Of a DNA stretch of 47,241 bases, positions 16,502 through 25,000 are shown in pieces (position 1 is the first letter of the stretch; every line of letters starts with the position of its first letter). Made by a program: the position numbers and the translations under genes. Under the pieces are notes generated by a model that saw nothing but the letters and a program-made list of their open reading frames with translations, was not told where the DNA came from and did no database searches. Origin of the DNA: JAYWGN01 sp043778255 (lineage in GTDB: Bacteria; Bacteroidota; Bacteroidia; Chitinophagales; Chitinophagaceae); the NCBI GenBank assembly GCA_043778255.1, contig JAYWGN010000009.1:1-47241 (forward strand). The letters run 5' to 3'.

Positions 16502-17620
16502 ATGCAGGAATATTTACAACCTATACCACTACAAACTATATTGGGTGATGCTACCTACAAAAAAGGGCAATACGGCAACGAAATTGATTGTTATGCTACA
16601 CAGTTTCCCCAATGGGAAAATGCATCAATTATACTAGTAGGCGTTAACGAAGAACGTGGCAAAGGCATTACACAACAACAAGATGATACAACTGCCATAA
16701 GAAAACAATTGTACAACTTATACTGTTGGCATACTGAACTTAAAATTTGCGATATTGGTAATATTATAAATGGTAAAAAGCTAACCGATACTTATGCAGC
16801 ATTGCAACAAGTATTAAGCGAACTACAAGCAGCAAATAAAACTGTAATAATATTGGGCAACAGCCACGATATTACAACACCACAATACCAATCATTTGTT
16901 ATAAACCAACAGCAAATAGAAGCTACCTGTATAGATGCCTGTATGGATTTGAGTATGGAAAGTATATTTGCTAACGACAACTTTTTGTTGCCTATGCTAA
17001 CTGGCGAACCTAATTATATAAGGCATTATAACCATGTTGGTTTTCAAAGCTACTTTGTACACCCAACTATGATGGATACTTTAAACACCCTACGGTTTGA
17101 CTGTTACCGAGTAGGCAAAGTAAGAGAACACTTGGCGGAATATGAACCCATATTTAGAAACAGCAATATGGTTAGTATTGATGTAAATGCTTTGCAGCAC
17201 AGTGTAATGCCATGCAATACACTTACACCTAATGGCTTTGCTGGCGATGAGGCTTGCACCCTTGCTAAGTATGCAGGTATGAGTACCGCACTACAAAGTA
17301 TAGGTATATATAATTACAAAAATGCTAACGATGTACACCAACTTGGTGCTACACAAATAGCTCAAATGATTTGGTACTTTATTGATGGGCGTAATACATT
17401 ACTGCATGAAAATGCTATAACCCAACTACAATACTATAAAGAATATACCACTGCATTTTCGGATATCAGCATTACATTTTACCAAAATATAAAAACAAAA
17501 AGGTGGTGGATGCAGCTGCCTAACCATACCTATACTGCCTGTAGCTACAACGATTATTTGCTTGCAAGTAATAACGAAATACCAGAACGTTGGCTACGTA
17601 CACAAGAACGTAATTTGTAA
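16502..17620 (+). CDS. Arginase/formiminoglutamase-fold protein with degenerate metal site
   Basis: A 372-residue member of the Bacteroidota branch of the ureohydrolase superfamily. The overall pattern fits: ILVGVNEERG, VIILGNSHDIT, SIDVNALQHS, and the late segment TPNGFAGDEACTLAKYAG. The canonical metal ligands are altered. The usual GGxHS is GNSHD, the DAHxD motif reads IDACMDLS, and the SxDxDxxDP motif reads SIDVNALQHS. Catalytic activity as an arginase is therefore doubtful, and automatic names such as formimidoylglutamase should be treated with care. ATG 16502 is preferred over 16481. It is divergent from pheS, with a rhodanese gene 34 bp downstream. Confidence 0.8.
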   Translation: MQEYLQPIPLQTILGDATYKKGQYGNEIDCYATQFPQWENASIILVGVNEERGKGITQQQDDTTAIRKQLYNLYCWHTELKICDIGNIINGKKLTDTYAALQQVLSELQAANKTVIILGNSHDITTPQYQSFVINQQQIEATCIDACMDLSMESIFANDNFLLPMLTGEPNYIRHYNHVGFQSYFVHPTMMDTLNTLRFDCYRVGKVREHLAEYEPIFRNSNMVSIDVNALQHSVMPCNTLTPNGFAGDEACTLAKYAGMSTALQSIGIYNYKNANDVHQLGATQIAQMIWYFIDGRNTLLHENAITQLQYYKEYTTAFSDISITFYQNIKTKRWWMQLPNHTYTACSYNDYLLASNNEIPERWLRTQERNL

Positions 17621-17654
17621 ACTTATTACCTCACCCCAATATAAATTAAAAGCC

Positions 17655-17960
17655 TTGCTTAGTTTTTTAAAAAAAATATTTGCTACTCCTAATTATAAAG
17701 CCTTACTACAACATGGTGCAATAATTATAGATGTAAGAACCCCCAATGAGTATGATAATGGGCATATACGAAATGCAAAAAATATACCTTTGGATAAACT
17801 AAACATAAACATTACCTACCTAAAAAAAATGAATTGCACTATTATATGTTGCTGTGCTAGTGGTGCCAGAAGCGGTAGAGCAGTAGCACAACTTAAAGCT
17901 AATAATATAACGGCTATTAATGGAGGTAATTGGCAAATGCTTGGCAAACGAATTAATTAA
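17655..17960 (+). CDS. Small rhodanese-domain protein
   Basis: A single rhodanese domain of about 100 residues: IIIDVRTPNEYDNGHIRNA, then KNIPLDKL, then the active loop CCCASGARSGRA with its catalytic Cys in C-x-x-G-x-R-S form. Such proteins carry persulfide sulfur. The start is uncertain. No ATG lies in frame before the domain, so TTG 17655 is my best choice; the open frame extends upstream into the previous gene. It follows the ureohydrolase-fold gene by 34 bp and is probably cotranscribed. Confidence 0.8.
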   Translation: MLSFLKKIFATPNYKALLQHGAIIIDVRTPNEYDNGHIRNAKNIPLDKLNINITYLKKMNCTIICCCASGARSGRAVAQLKANNITAINGGNWQMLGKRIN

Positions 17961-17971
17961 AAACTTTGTAC

Positions 17972-18013
17972 AAAAAAAAAGCTACCCACCTATATTGCTA
18001 TAAGGAGTAGCTC
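17972..18013 (-). terminator. Terminator downstream of tig
   Basis: AGCTAC (17981-17986) pairs with GTAGCT (18008-18013) around a loop of about 20 nt. Read on the minus strand, the stem is followed by nine U residues (the A run at 17972-17980). It ends the trigger factor transcript about 200 nt past its stop and also separates it from the convergent rhodanese gene. Confidence 0.6.
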
Positions 18014-18211
18014 TTTACTAAATAACTAAAACAGAGAGAATCTTTAAATATAATGGAATAAATATTTTTAAGTAGAACTATTTTTTGTTTGAACAAATTT
18101 AGTAAAAAATAATCGAAACTTCCAAATATTTTTAAACTTTTTTGTAAAATAGTTTAAAAATCATTTTTTTGACTTTAAAACCTCAATTTAATTCAATCCT
18201 TCATTAACTTT

Positions 18212-19573
18212 TTAATCCTTGTTTTCTTTGGCCATTGCAGTAAACTCATCTACTGATACAGCTTGTGGGGTAGTACTTACTTTGGTAATAGCCCAATCAA
18301 ATAATTTTTCTGTTACTACACGGTGGTAGGTATCTTCCACAAATTTTTTGTCGCTTAGCATTTTAGTTGCATAATCCTCCACCCAAGTATGGGTTTCGCT
18401 AAGCTCATTTATACCCATATAACCCATTAGTTGCTTACGGGCAAAGTCTTTTATATCATCTTGGTCGGCTTTTATATTTTGCTCTTTACACAAAGTATCG
18501 CTTATAAGTGTCCATTGTAAGCTTTTGGCAAATTGTGGAAATTCTAACTCCACCTCTTCGGCAGTACTTGGTTTTTCTCTACCAGTTTGCATCCATTTTT
18601 TCAAAAATGTTTCGGGTAGTGTAACAGTATTATTATTTACCAAATAATGGTATATATCGTCCTGTAATTTATTTTTAGTTTGTACAGCCCAATAATTTTC
18701 AATTTCTGCTTTTAATGCTTCTTTTACGCCATCTTCGGTTGTTACGTTACCATTAGGAAATGCAGCAGCATAAAATGCTTCGTCCATTACACTTAGTTCG
18801 GTATAATTTATTTTAGTAATTTTCATTACAAAATGTTTACTTGCATCACCTTCAGTAAGCTTCATATCCTGTAGGGTAAATGCCAATTCTTTATCGTCAA
18901 AGGCTTGGTTTAATGCAAATGTAATGGTATCATTCACTTTTTTACCCATTAATTCAGTTTGGTATTTTTGGGTAAAATATTTTACTACAAATGAGTTTGT
19001 TTGTTCTACTGCACCTTCGTCTAGTTCACCATTCTCATTGCTTTTAGTTAGTGTTACAGTAAGGTTATTGTCCAGTTTATCTACTATATCACAATCTACT
19101 ATTTTGCCAAATTTTTGTTGTAGCCTTTCCACTTCAGTAGCTACCATTTCGTCGGTTACGGTTATTTTATATTCTGTAAGTTTAGCACTGCTTAGGTCTG
19201 TAACAGTTAGTGTTGGTCTAAGTCCTATTTCAAAACTAAATGTATAATCAGCAGGGTTATTACAATCAATTTTGCTCATATCATTATCGTCACTAGCTAT
19301 TGGCTGAGCAAATATGTCTAACTTTTCGCTTTGCAAATAATCAATTAATCCTTTTTCAATATCTTTAAGTACAATGTCGTTAAATAGTGCTTGACCGTAC
19401 ATTTTTTTTACCAACCCAGTGGGTACCATACCTTTTCTAAAGCCAGGCATATTAGCATTTTTGCTTTGGTCTTTTAGGGCTTTATCAAAGTTAGGTAAGT
19501 AATCGTTTGTTGTAATAAGTACCGATATTTTGTCGTGTTGGAGGCCAATATTTTGCCGTGTAACTGTTGCCAT
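18212..19573 (-). CDS. tig: Trigger factor (ribosome-associated chaperone)
   Basis: Trigger factor binds near the ribosomal exit tunnel and shields nascent chains. The 453-residue protein begins with the ribosome-binding domain, whose signature is visible at about residues 43-52 as MPGFRKGMVP (the G-F-R-K-G-x-x-P docking loop). It continues with the PPIase-like middle domain (DNNLTVTLTK and following, about 165-260) and a helical C-terminal chaperone domain. The usual clpX/clpP neighbours are absent. The gene lies downstream of tRNA-Leu on the same strand, separated by the tRNA terminator, and its leader contains a small GCTTC/GAAGC hairpin. Confidence 0.92.
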   Translation of the reverse strand: MATVTRQNIGLQHDKISVLITTNDYLPNFDKALKDQSKNANMPGFRKGMVPTGLVKKMYGQALFNDIVLKDIEKGLIDYLQSEKLDIFAQPIASDDNDMSKIDCNNPADYTFSFEIGLRPTLTVTDLSSAKLTEYKITVTDEMVATEVERLQQKFGKIVDCDIVDKLDNNLTVTLTKSNENGELDEGAVEQTNSFVVKYFTQKYQTELMGKKVNDTITFALNQAFDDKELAFTLQDMKLTEGDASKHFVMKITKINYTELSVMDEAFYAAAFPNGNVTTEDGVKEALKAEIENYWAVQTKNKLQDDIYHYLVNNNTVTLPETFLKKWMQTGREKPSTAEEVELEFPQFAKSLQWTLISDTLCKEQNIKADQDDIKDFARKQLMGYMGINELSETHTWVEDYATKMLSDKKFVEDTYHRVVTEKLFDWAITKVSTTPQAVSVDEFTAMAKENKD

Positions 19574-19653
19574 TTTGTATAACTATATGCTTCTGATGAA
19601 GCTTTTTAGTATGCTATAATTAATAACCCATTAATTATAAGCATAGTTTGTAT

Positions 19654-19684
19654 TTAAAAAAAACCAATCCGCCAAAGGCGGACT
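19654..19684 (-). terminator. Terminator of tRNA-Leu
   Basis: On the minus strand AGTCCGCC-TTT-GGCGGATT forms an 8-bp stem (19666-19684) followed by GG and eight T residues. It sits 16 nt after the tRNA 3' end. The TCCGCC/GGCGGA core is the same palindrome found in the rfbA leader. Confidence 0.75.
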
Positions 19685-19699
19685 GGGGTTTTGTTGCTG

Positions 19700-19781
19700 T
19701 CCGGATGATAGGACTCGAACCTACACACCTTGCGGCACCAGATCCTAAGTCTGGCGTGTCTACCAATTCCACCACATCCGG
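19700..19781 (-). tRNA. tRNA-Leu (anticodon UAG)
   Basis: An 82-nt class II tRNA. The acceptor stem is CCGGATG paired with CATCCGG, with discriminator A. The anticodon arm is CCAGA-CTTAGGA-TCTGG, which places UAG in the loop. The long variable arm (TGCCGCAAGGTGT) marks leucine. The T arm is GTAGG-TTCGAGT-CCTAT. CCA is not encoded. It is flanked by a strong upstream promoter and a terminator, so it is a single-gene transcription unit. There is no sign of an integrated element using it as an attachment site. Confidence 0.97.
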
Positions 19782-19805
19782 TTGTTTTTGTTTAATTTAG
19801 GATTG

Positions 19806-19836
19806 CAAAGTTAAGGTTTTGGTTTGTAACCGCAAA
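19806..19836 (-). promoter_or_regulatory. Consensus Bacteroidota promoter of tRNA-Leu
   Basis: On the minus strand TTTG (19833-19836), a 19-bp spacer and TAACTTTG (19806-19813) match the TTTG-N19-TAnnTTTG consensus exactly. The element ends 24 nt before the mature tRNA 5' end. It is the best promoter in the window and a useful calibration for the others. Confidence 0.8.
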
Positions 19837-19908
19837 TATATATTTGAAGTATCAAGTACCCTTTAATTATACAAGTTATTTACAATGTGGTGTACTATAC
19901 TGCATTAC

Positions 19909-19930
19909 TTTGTGATAGTTTTGTGATAGT
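19909..19930 (+). promoter_or_regulatory. Exact 11-bp tandem repeat upstream of the response regulator gene
   Basis: TTTGTGATAGT occurs twice head to tail (19909-19919 and 19920-19930) with no mismatch, 75 bp before the regulator's ATG. OmpR/PhoB-family dimers are known to bind direct repeats with an 11-bp period, so this is a candidate autoregulatory site. It could also overlap the promoter region. A single related TGTGATA lies after the kinase gene at about 22251. Confidence 0.5.
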
Positions 19931-20005
19931 TAAGTACAATATTTATGCATTGGTACATAATTGCTTTTTTTACACAAATAAACAAAATACCCCTAACACA
20001 TTTAT

Positions 20006-20707
20006 ATGACCAAAGTATTAATAATAGAAGATGATAAGCACATACAAGAACTACTCAACATACATTTGTTAGATTTGAATTGTACTGTTGTAAAAGAGGC
20101 AGACGGCTTACTAGGATACGACCTATTACTCACCCAAACTTGGGATTTGCTTATACTTGATTTAATGTTGCCAAGTATGAATGGACTCGATATTTGTAAA
20201 AAAATAAGAACCCTTAATAAACAATTGCCCATACTAATGCTAACCGCAAAAAGTGAAGAAATTGATAAACTATTGGGCTTAGAAATAGGTGCAGATGATT
20301 ACCTCACCAAACCATTTAGCATTAGAGAATTTATAGCAAGGGTAAAAGCGTTATTACGCCGTTCAGAAATTCAATACGATGCAATTAATAGTCAAAATAT
20401 ATTAAAGTTTGATGATGGTAATTTGCAAATAGATATAGAGAAACACCAGGTACTTTGCAAAGGTAAAAAAGTTGACCTTACCGTAAAAGAGTTTAAGCTA
20501 TTAGCATTACTAGTAAGCAAACCGGGCAAAAGCTATACAAGAGAAAACCTACTTAACTTAGTGTGGGGCTACGAGTTTACAGGATATGAACATACCGTAA
20601 ATTCGCATATTAACAGATTGCGAATGAAAATAGAACCCAATATTAATAACCCTACTTACATTCAAACTATTTGGGGTGTGGGTTACCGCTTTTCCGATAC
20701 TAATTAA
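20006..20707 (+). CDS. OmpR/PhoB-family response regulator
   Basis: This 233-residue regulator has an N-terminal receiver domain (about 1-120): acidic pocket E8-D9-D10, phospho-acceptor D52 in LILDLMLPS, T80 and K102 in LTKPF. A C-terminal winged-helix DNA-binding domain (about 135-230) contains LTVKEFKLLALLVSKPG, VWGYEF and the wing WGVGYRF. It is followed 41 bp later by its sensor kinase. The closest well-known relatives are PhoB-type regulators, but the input signal cannot be read from sequence. An exact 11-bp tandem repeat upstream is a plausible self-binding site. Confidence 0.94.
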   Translation: MTKVLIIEDDKHIQELLNIHLLDLNCTVVKEADGLLGYDLLLTQTWDLLILDLMLPSMNGLDICKKIRTLNKQLPILMLTAKSEEIDKLLGLEIGADDYLTKPFSIREFIARVKALLRRSEIQYDAINSQNILKFDDGNLQIDIEKHQVLCKGKKVDLTVKEFKLLALLVSKPGKSYTRENLLNLVWGYEFTGYEHTVNSHINRLRMKIEPNINNPTYIQTIWGVGYRFSDTN

Positions 20708-20748
20708 AAAATGACTTCATTTTTTTTGCAAAAAAAATAAAACTAAAT

Positions 20749-22209
20749 ATGAAAGAGTTACGCCATTCCTTATATTGGAAATTAGCAGGTTTACTACTAA
20801 TTATACTTACCTTATTAAGCATTGTTTTTTATATACTTACTGTAAATACTAGTAAAAAATATTTTGATGAAACAACACAACAACTTAACGAAAACGTAGC
20901 AGCACACTTACTACAAGAAGTACCACCCTTTAAAAACGGTAGTGTAAATGAAGAGGCATTAGGAAAAATAATGCATAGCATGATGGCTGTAAATCCTAAT
21001 ATTGAAGTGTATTTGTTAGGCAAAGAGGGTGAAATATTATCGTTTGTGGTATTGGATAAAAAAGTAAAACTAAAAGCAGTAAACCTTGCACCAATTAAGG
21101 AATACCTACAGCATAAAAAATTAGTGTATGGCGACAACCCTAGGTTGCCTGGCAAAAAAACTATATTTTCTGTATCGCCAGTTGTGGAAAATAACGATAC
21201 AATTGGCTATGTATATTTAACCCTTAATAGTGAACAAAATGAAGAAATTGCAGCTACCTTAAAAGATAGTTTTATGTTAACCATAGCCATAAGGTATTTT
21301 GCTATTACGCTTATTGCCACTGCAATCATTAGCTTATTATTATTATGGTTGTTGGTTCGTAACCTATCGGGTATAATGACAATGATAAAGCAATTTAGCA
21401 AAGGCGACCATACAGCAAGAGTACAAATATATGGTAAAGGCGAACTAGCCAATGTAGCCTTAAGTTGCAACCAAATGGCCGATAAAATAGTTGCTAATAT
21501 AGAACAACTTAAAGAGGTAGATACCTTAAGGCGTGAATTGATAGCCAACATATCACACGACTTACGTACCCCGGTAGCCATTATACATGGCTATGCCGAA
21601 ACATTAGTAATGAAAGCCGAGCAACTTACTAACGAAAAGCAACAAGAATATATAGGTATTATTATAAGTACCGCCGAAAAATTAAAAATACTAATGGCCG
21701 ATTTATTTGAACTATCTAAACTAGAAGCTAAACAAATAAAACCACAAAAAGAGCCCTTTCAAATAATAGACTTATTAATGGATATGAGTAATAGGTTCAA
21801 AATACTATCAGCCCCCAAAAATATAAACTTTAATACCAGCTTCGATAAAAACTTACCACTTGTATATGCCGACCTTAAAATGATTGAAAGGGTATTGCAA
21901 AATTTGGTTGACAATGCTATAAAATTTACACCAACAAATGGTGAAATAGCTGTAAAGGTTGCCAAACAAACTGATGGTATTAAAGTAGCCATTACTAATA
22001 ATGGTAATGGAATAGCAAAGGATGATTTGCCAAAAATATTTAGCCGATATTACAAAACTAATAATAGTGTAAACAATAGTGGTACAGGGTTAGGCTTAGC
22101 CATAGTTAAAAATATACTAGAGCTACACAACGTTGCTATAGAGGTGGAAAGTATAGAAAATGAATTCACTACATTTTCTTTTTTACTTAAAAGTGAACAA
22201 TTAAATTAA
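20749..22209 (+). CDS. Membrane sensor histidine kinase
   Basis: This 486-residue kinase pairs with the preceding regulator. TM1 spans about residues 13-31. An extracytoplasmic sensor domain of about 145 residues follows, then TM2 at about 177-203 and HAMP at about 204-256. The HisKA dimerisation domain carries the phosphorylated H270 in ANISHDLRTP. The ATPase domain contains the N box LQNLVDNAIKF, a G1-like box in ITNNGNGIAKDD, and G2 in NSGTGLGLAIVK. All catalytic elements are present. The sensor domain is not a recognised ligand-binding family. Confidence 0.94.
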   Translation: MKELRHSLYWKLAGLLLIILTLLSIVFYILTVNTSKKYFDETTQQLNENVAAHLLQEVPPFKNGSVNEEALGKIMHSMMAVNPNIEVYLLGKEGEILSFVVLDKKVKLKAVNLAPIKEYLQHKKLVYGDNPRLPGKKTIFSVSPVVENNDTIGYVYLTLNSEQNEEIAATLKDSFMLTIAIRYFAITLIATAIISLLLLWLLVRNLSGIMTMIKQFSKGDHTARVQIYGKGELANVALSCNQMADKIVANIEQLKEVDTLRRELIANISHDLRTPVAIIHGYAETLVMKAEQLTNEKQQEYIGIIISTAEKLKILMADLFELSKLEAKQIKPQKEPFQIIDLLMDMSNRFKILSAPKNINFNTSFDKNLPLVYADLKMIERVLQNLVDNAIKFTPTNGEIAVKVAKQTDGIKVAITNNGNGIAKDDLPKIFSRYYKTNNSVNNSGTGLGLAIVKNILELHNVAIEVESIENEFTTFSFLLKSEQLN

Positions 22210-22477
22210 TAGCTTATAAGTACACTTATAGTACACATTTGTTATTGTATTGTGATACATATTTGAGTACTTTATGGTAAGGTATTGTAAAACAAGGTTT
22301 AACCATTTTGATATTTTATTGTATAGTAATAAACACAATTAATATATTGAAATGAAGTATGAACTATAAAAATATAAACCCCTATGAAAACTGAGGCTAT
22401 TTCAAAACATAATGCCTATTTAAAGTATAGGATGTTTTGATAATTTAATTGTTTTGTTTGTTTTGTTTATTTATGTT

Positions 22478-22509
22478 AAGTGGTGCAAGTAACAGCACCA
22501 CTTTTTTTG
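22478..22509 (+). terminator. Intrinsic terminator upstream of dxs
   Basis: AAGTGGTGC (22478-22486) pairs perfectly with GCACCACTT (22494-22502) around a 7-nt loop. It is followed by a run of T residues. It lies 270 nt after the kinase stop. Confidence 0.85.
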
Positions 22510-22631
22510 TACCCTATTTTTTTTATTACCAAGGTAAAATGTATTGTTATAATTATTAGTAACAAACCATTTGGCAATAGCCAACTATATAACAAAATAC
22601 TTGTTAAAATTGGTGGTAAAGCTACAAATGC

Positions 22632-22663
22632 TTTGTATTTTTACACACAGTTATTAATATTTG
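22632..22663 (+). promoter_or_regulatory. Promoter of dxs with almost no leader
   Basis: TTTG (22632-22635), a 20-bp spacer and AATATTTG (22656-22663) differ from TAnnTTTG at one position. The -7 element ends 6 nt before ATG 22670, so the mRNA would start at or within a few bases of the start codon. Confidence 0.55.
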
Positions 22664-22669
22664 CAATAC

Positions 22670-24619
22670 ATGAACATACAACAAGGTACACTATTGAGCA
22701 ACATCAACTTGCCTAGCGATTTAAAAAAATTAACAAAAGAGCAACTCCCCATACTTTGCGATGAGCTACGCCAATATATAATTGATGTGGTAAGCGTACA
22801 CGGTGGGCATTTTGCTGCAAGCCTCGGTGTAGTGGAGCTTTCGGTAGCATTACATTATATTTATAACACACCTTACGACCAATTGGTATGGGATGTAGGC
22901 CACCAAGCTTATGGTCATAAAATATTAACTGGTAGAAAAGATAATTTTGAAACCAATAGAAAATATGGCGGATTAAGTGGCTTTCCTAAACGTAGCGAAA
23001 GTGAATATGATACCTTTGGAGTAGGGCATAGCAGCACAAGTATAAGTGCTGCATTAGGTATGGCAATGGCAGCCAAATATAAAGGCGAAGACCGCAAAGC
23101 TGTAGCCATTATTGGCGATGGTAGTATGACTGCTGGTATGGCATTTGAAGCTATGAACCATGCCGGTGTAAGTGATAGTGATGTACTTATAATACTTAAC
23201 GATAATTGTATGAGTATTGATCCCAATGTAGGTGCATTAAAAGAGTATTTAACCGATATAACCACCTCACCAACTTACAATAAAGTAAAAGATGATGTTT
23301 GGAACTTGTTAGGCAAACTACCTGTGGGTAAGCAATTTACCCGTAGTATGGCACACAAACTTAACGAGGGTATGAAAGGTATGGTGAGTAGTAGTGCTAA
23401 TTTATTTGAAGCCTTAAAACTTCGTTACTTTGGCCCCATAGATGGGCATAATATTAGTAAGTTAATAGAAACTTTAAAAGATTTAAAAAATATACCAGGA
23501 CCCAAAATATTGCATATTGTAACCGTAAAAGGCAAAGGCTATGCATTAGCCGAAAAAGACCAAACCCTTTGGCATGCACCAGGTTTGTTTGATAAAGTAA
23601 CGGGTGAAATAGCCAAGAAAACATTTGACTTACCACAACCTATGAAATACCAAGATGTATTTGGGCATACTTTGGTTGAACTAGCAGAAAAAAATGATAA
23701 AATATGGGGTGTTACACCTGCAATGCCAAGTGGTAGTTCACTTAAGTATATGATGGCTGCCATGCCTAACCGTGCTGTTGATGTTGGTATATGTGAGCAA
23801 CATGCTGCCACATTTAGTGCTGGTTTAGCTACTCAAGGGTTGCGACCATTTTGTAATATATACAGTAGTTTTATGCAAAGAGCTTATGACCAAGTAGTGC
23901 ATGATATTGCTATACAAAACCTACCTGTGGTGCTGTGTTTGGATAGGGCAGGCCTTGTAGGCGAAGATGGCCCAACACACCATGGCTGTTACGATATACC
24001 CTATATGCGATGCATACCCAATATAATAGTTAGTGCACCAATTAACGAAAAAGAATTGCGTAACTTAATGTACACTGCACAACTAGAAGAAACTCAAAAC
24101 CCATTTGTAATAAGGTATCCGAGAGGCGAAGGTGTATTGCCTAATTTGCAAAAAGACACAATGGCTACTGCATTTCCTATGGAAAAAATAACAATAGGGA
24201 AAGGACAAAAGCTTAAAGATGGTGAGGAAATTGCAATACTCACATTTGGGCATCCTGGCAACTTTGCTGCCCAAGCCATACGAGATGTAAAAGCCGAAGG
24301 CTTAAACCCTGCACATTATGATATGCGATTTGCCAAACCAATAGACGAAACAATGTTACACGAAGTATTTTCAAAATTTACAAAAATAATAACCGTAGAA
24401 GATGGTACAGTAGTAGGAGGCTTTGGCTCAGCAATATTAGAATTTATGCAGCAACATAATTACACTGCTCAAGTACAAATATTGGGCATACCCGACCGCT
24501 TAGTAGAGCATGGCACTCCCAAACAATTATATGCCGAATGTGGCTACGATACCTCTGCAATAAAAACAGCTATACAGGCTATGGCACACAAAGCAGCATT
24601 AGTATTGGAGAGGGTTTAG
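22670..24619 (+). CDS. dxs: 1-deoxy-D-xylulose-5-phosphate synthase
   Basis: DXS condenses pyruvate and glyceraldehyde-3-phosphate, the first step of the MEP isoprenoid pathway, using thiamine diphosphate. The start at ATG 22670 gives 649 residues. Landmarks are HGGHFAASLGVVELSVALHY, WDVGHQAYGHKILTGR and GHSSTSISAALG. The ThDP-binding motif GDGSMTAGMAFEAMN ends in LNDNCMSID. Later landmarks are the pyrimidine-domain CEQHAATFSAGLA and DRAGLVGEDGPTHHG. All conserved parts are intact. The pathway also supplies the undecaprenyl carrier used by the WecA-like enzyme. A small membrane protein starts 2 bp after its stop. Confidence 0.97.
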   Translation: MNIQQGTLLSNINLPSDLKKLTKEQLPILCDELRQYIIDVVSVHGGHFAASLGVVELSVALHYIYNTPYDQLVWDVGHQAYGHKILTGRKDNFETNRKYGGLSGFPKRSESEYDTFGVGHSSTSISAALGMAMAAKYKGEDRKAVAIIGDGSMTAGMAFEAMNHAGVSDSDVLIILNDNCMSIDPNVGALKEYLTDITTSPTYNKVKDDVWNLLGKLPVGKQFTRSMAHKLNEGMKGMVSSSANLFEALKLRYFGPIDGHNISKLIETLKDLKNIPGPKILHIVTVKGKGYALAEKDQTLWHAPGLFDKVTGEIAKKTFDLPQPMKYQDVFGHTLVELAEKNDKIWGVTPAMPSGSSLKYMMAAMPNRAVDVGICEQHAATFSAGLATQGLRPFCNIYSSFMQRAYDQVVHDIAIQNLPVVLCLDRAGLVGEDGPTHHGCYDIPYMRCIPNIIVSAPINEKELRNLMYTAQLEETQNPFVIRYPRGEGVLPNLQKDTMATAFPMEKITIGKGQKLKDGEEIAILTFGHPGNFAAQAIRDVKAEGLNPAHYDMRFAKPIDETMLHEVFSKFTKIITVEDGTVVGGFGSAILEFMQQHNYTAQVQILGIPDRLVEHGTPKQLYAECGYDTSAIKTAIQAMAHKAALVLERV

Positions 24620-24621
24620 GG

Positions 24622-24924
24622 GTGAGTAAAATATTATATGTATACTCTTATGAAACTAAGGGTTTTGGTTTTCTTTATTACGCATTTTTAATTGTTACTG
24701 TATTAGTGTGGTTCTATTTTTGTTATGTTAATGTTGGTGAAATTATTAATCAACTAAGTGGACAAAATACATATTTGAAACAACGAACAAATTTTACTTT
24801 GAATCAAGCTGTTTTTTATTATTCAATTTGGCTTGTAATATTTATTGTGGCAATTTATTTTTTAATTTATAGCATTATTAAGCAACAGAACAAAACTGTC
24901 ATACTGTGGTCTTTGGCAATTTGA
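24622..24924 (+). CDS. Small two-helix membrane protein of unknown function
   Basis: A GTG at 24622, 2 bp after the dxs stop and preceded by a purine-rich GAGAGGGTTTAGGG, opens a 100-residue frame. Two hydrophobic segments are visible: about residues 19-38 (YYAFLIVTVLVWFYFCYVNV) and about 66-88 (AVFYYSIWLVIFIVAIYFLI). A polar loop (GQNTYLKQRTN) lies between them. No family is recognised. Codon use is more AT-rich than dxs. The upstream extension of the frame inside dxs should be ignored. A chance ORF cannot be excluded. Confidence 0.55.
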   Translation: MSKILYVYSYETKGFGFLYYAFLIVTVLVWFYFCYVNVGEIINQLSGQNTYLKQRTNFTLNQAVFYYSIWLVIFIVAIYFLIYSIIKQQNKTVILWSLAI

Positions 24925-25000
24925 ATATTGTTACTATCTAGTTATTGTATTGATAGTTTGTTTTTCAATACATTAACCTAAAGCATTTTATCTTTACGTT

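Larger units (their letters stand above)
22210..22669. other. Non-coding gap between the kinase gene and dxs with a strong hairpin
   Basis: This 460-bp gap has no supported ORF; the apparent frame from 22480 has no plausible start and crosses the dxs promoter. It contains a long imperfect hairpin at 22402-22440: TCAAAACAT pairs with ATGTTTTGA, and the inner CCTAT pairs with ATAGG. An intrinsic terminator (22478-22509) and the dxs promoter follow. The hairpin and terminator could be the 3' end of the two-component transcript or a separate small RNA. Confidence 0.55.

Noticed and set aside
22480..22716. Plus-strand frame of 78 codons before dxs
   Set aside because: It begins inside a terminator stem, spans the dxs promoter and overlaps the dxs start in another frame.
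24538..24621. Upstream extension of the small membrane protein into dxs
   Set aside because: It overlaps the conserved end of dxs in another frame. The GTG at 24622 just after the dxs stop is a more natural start.
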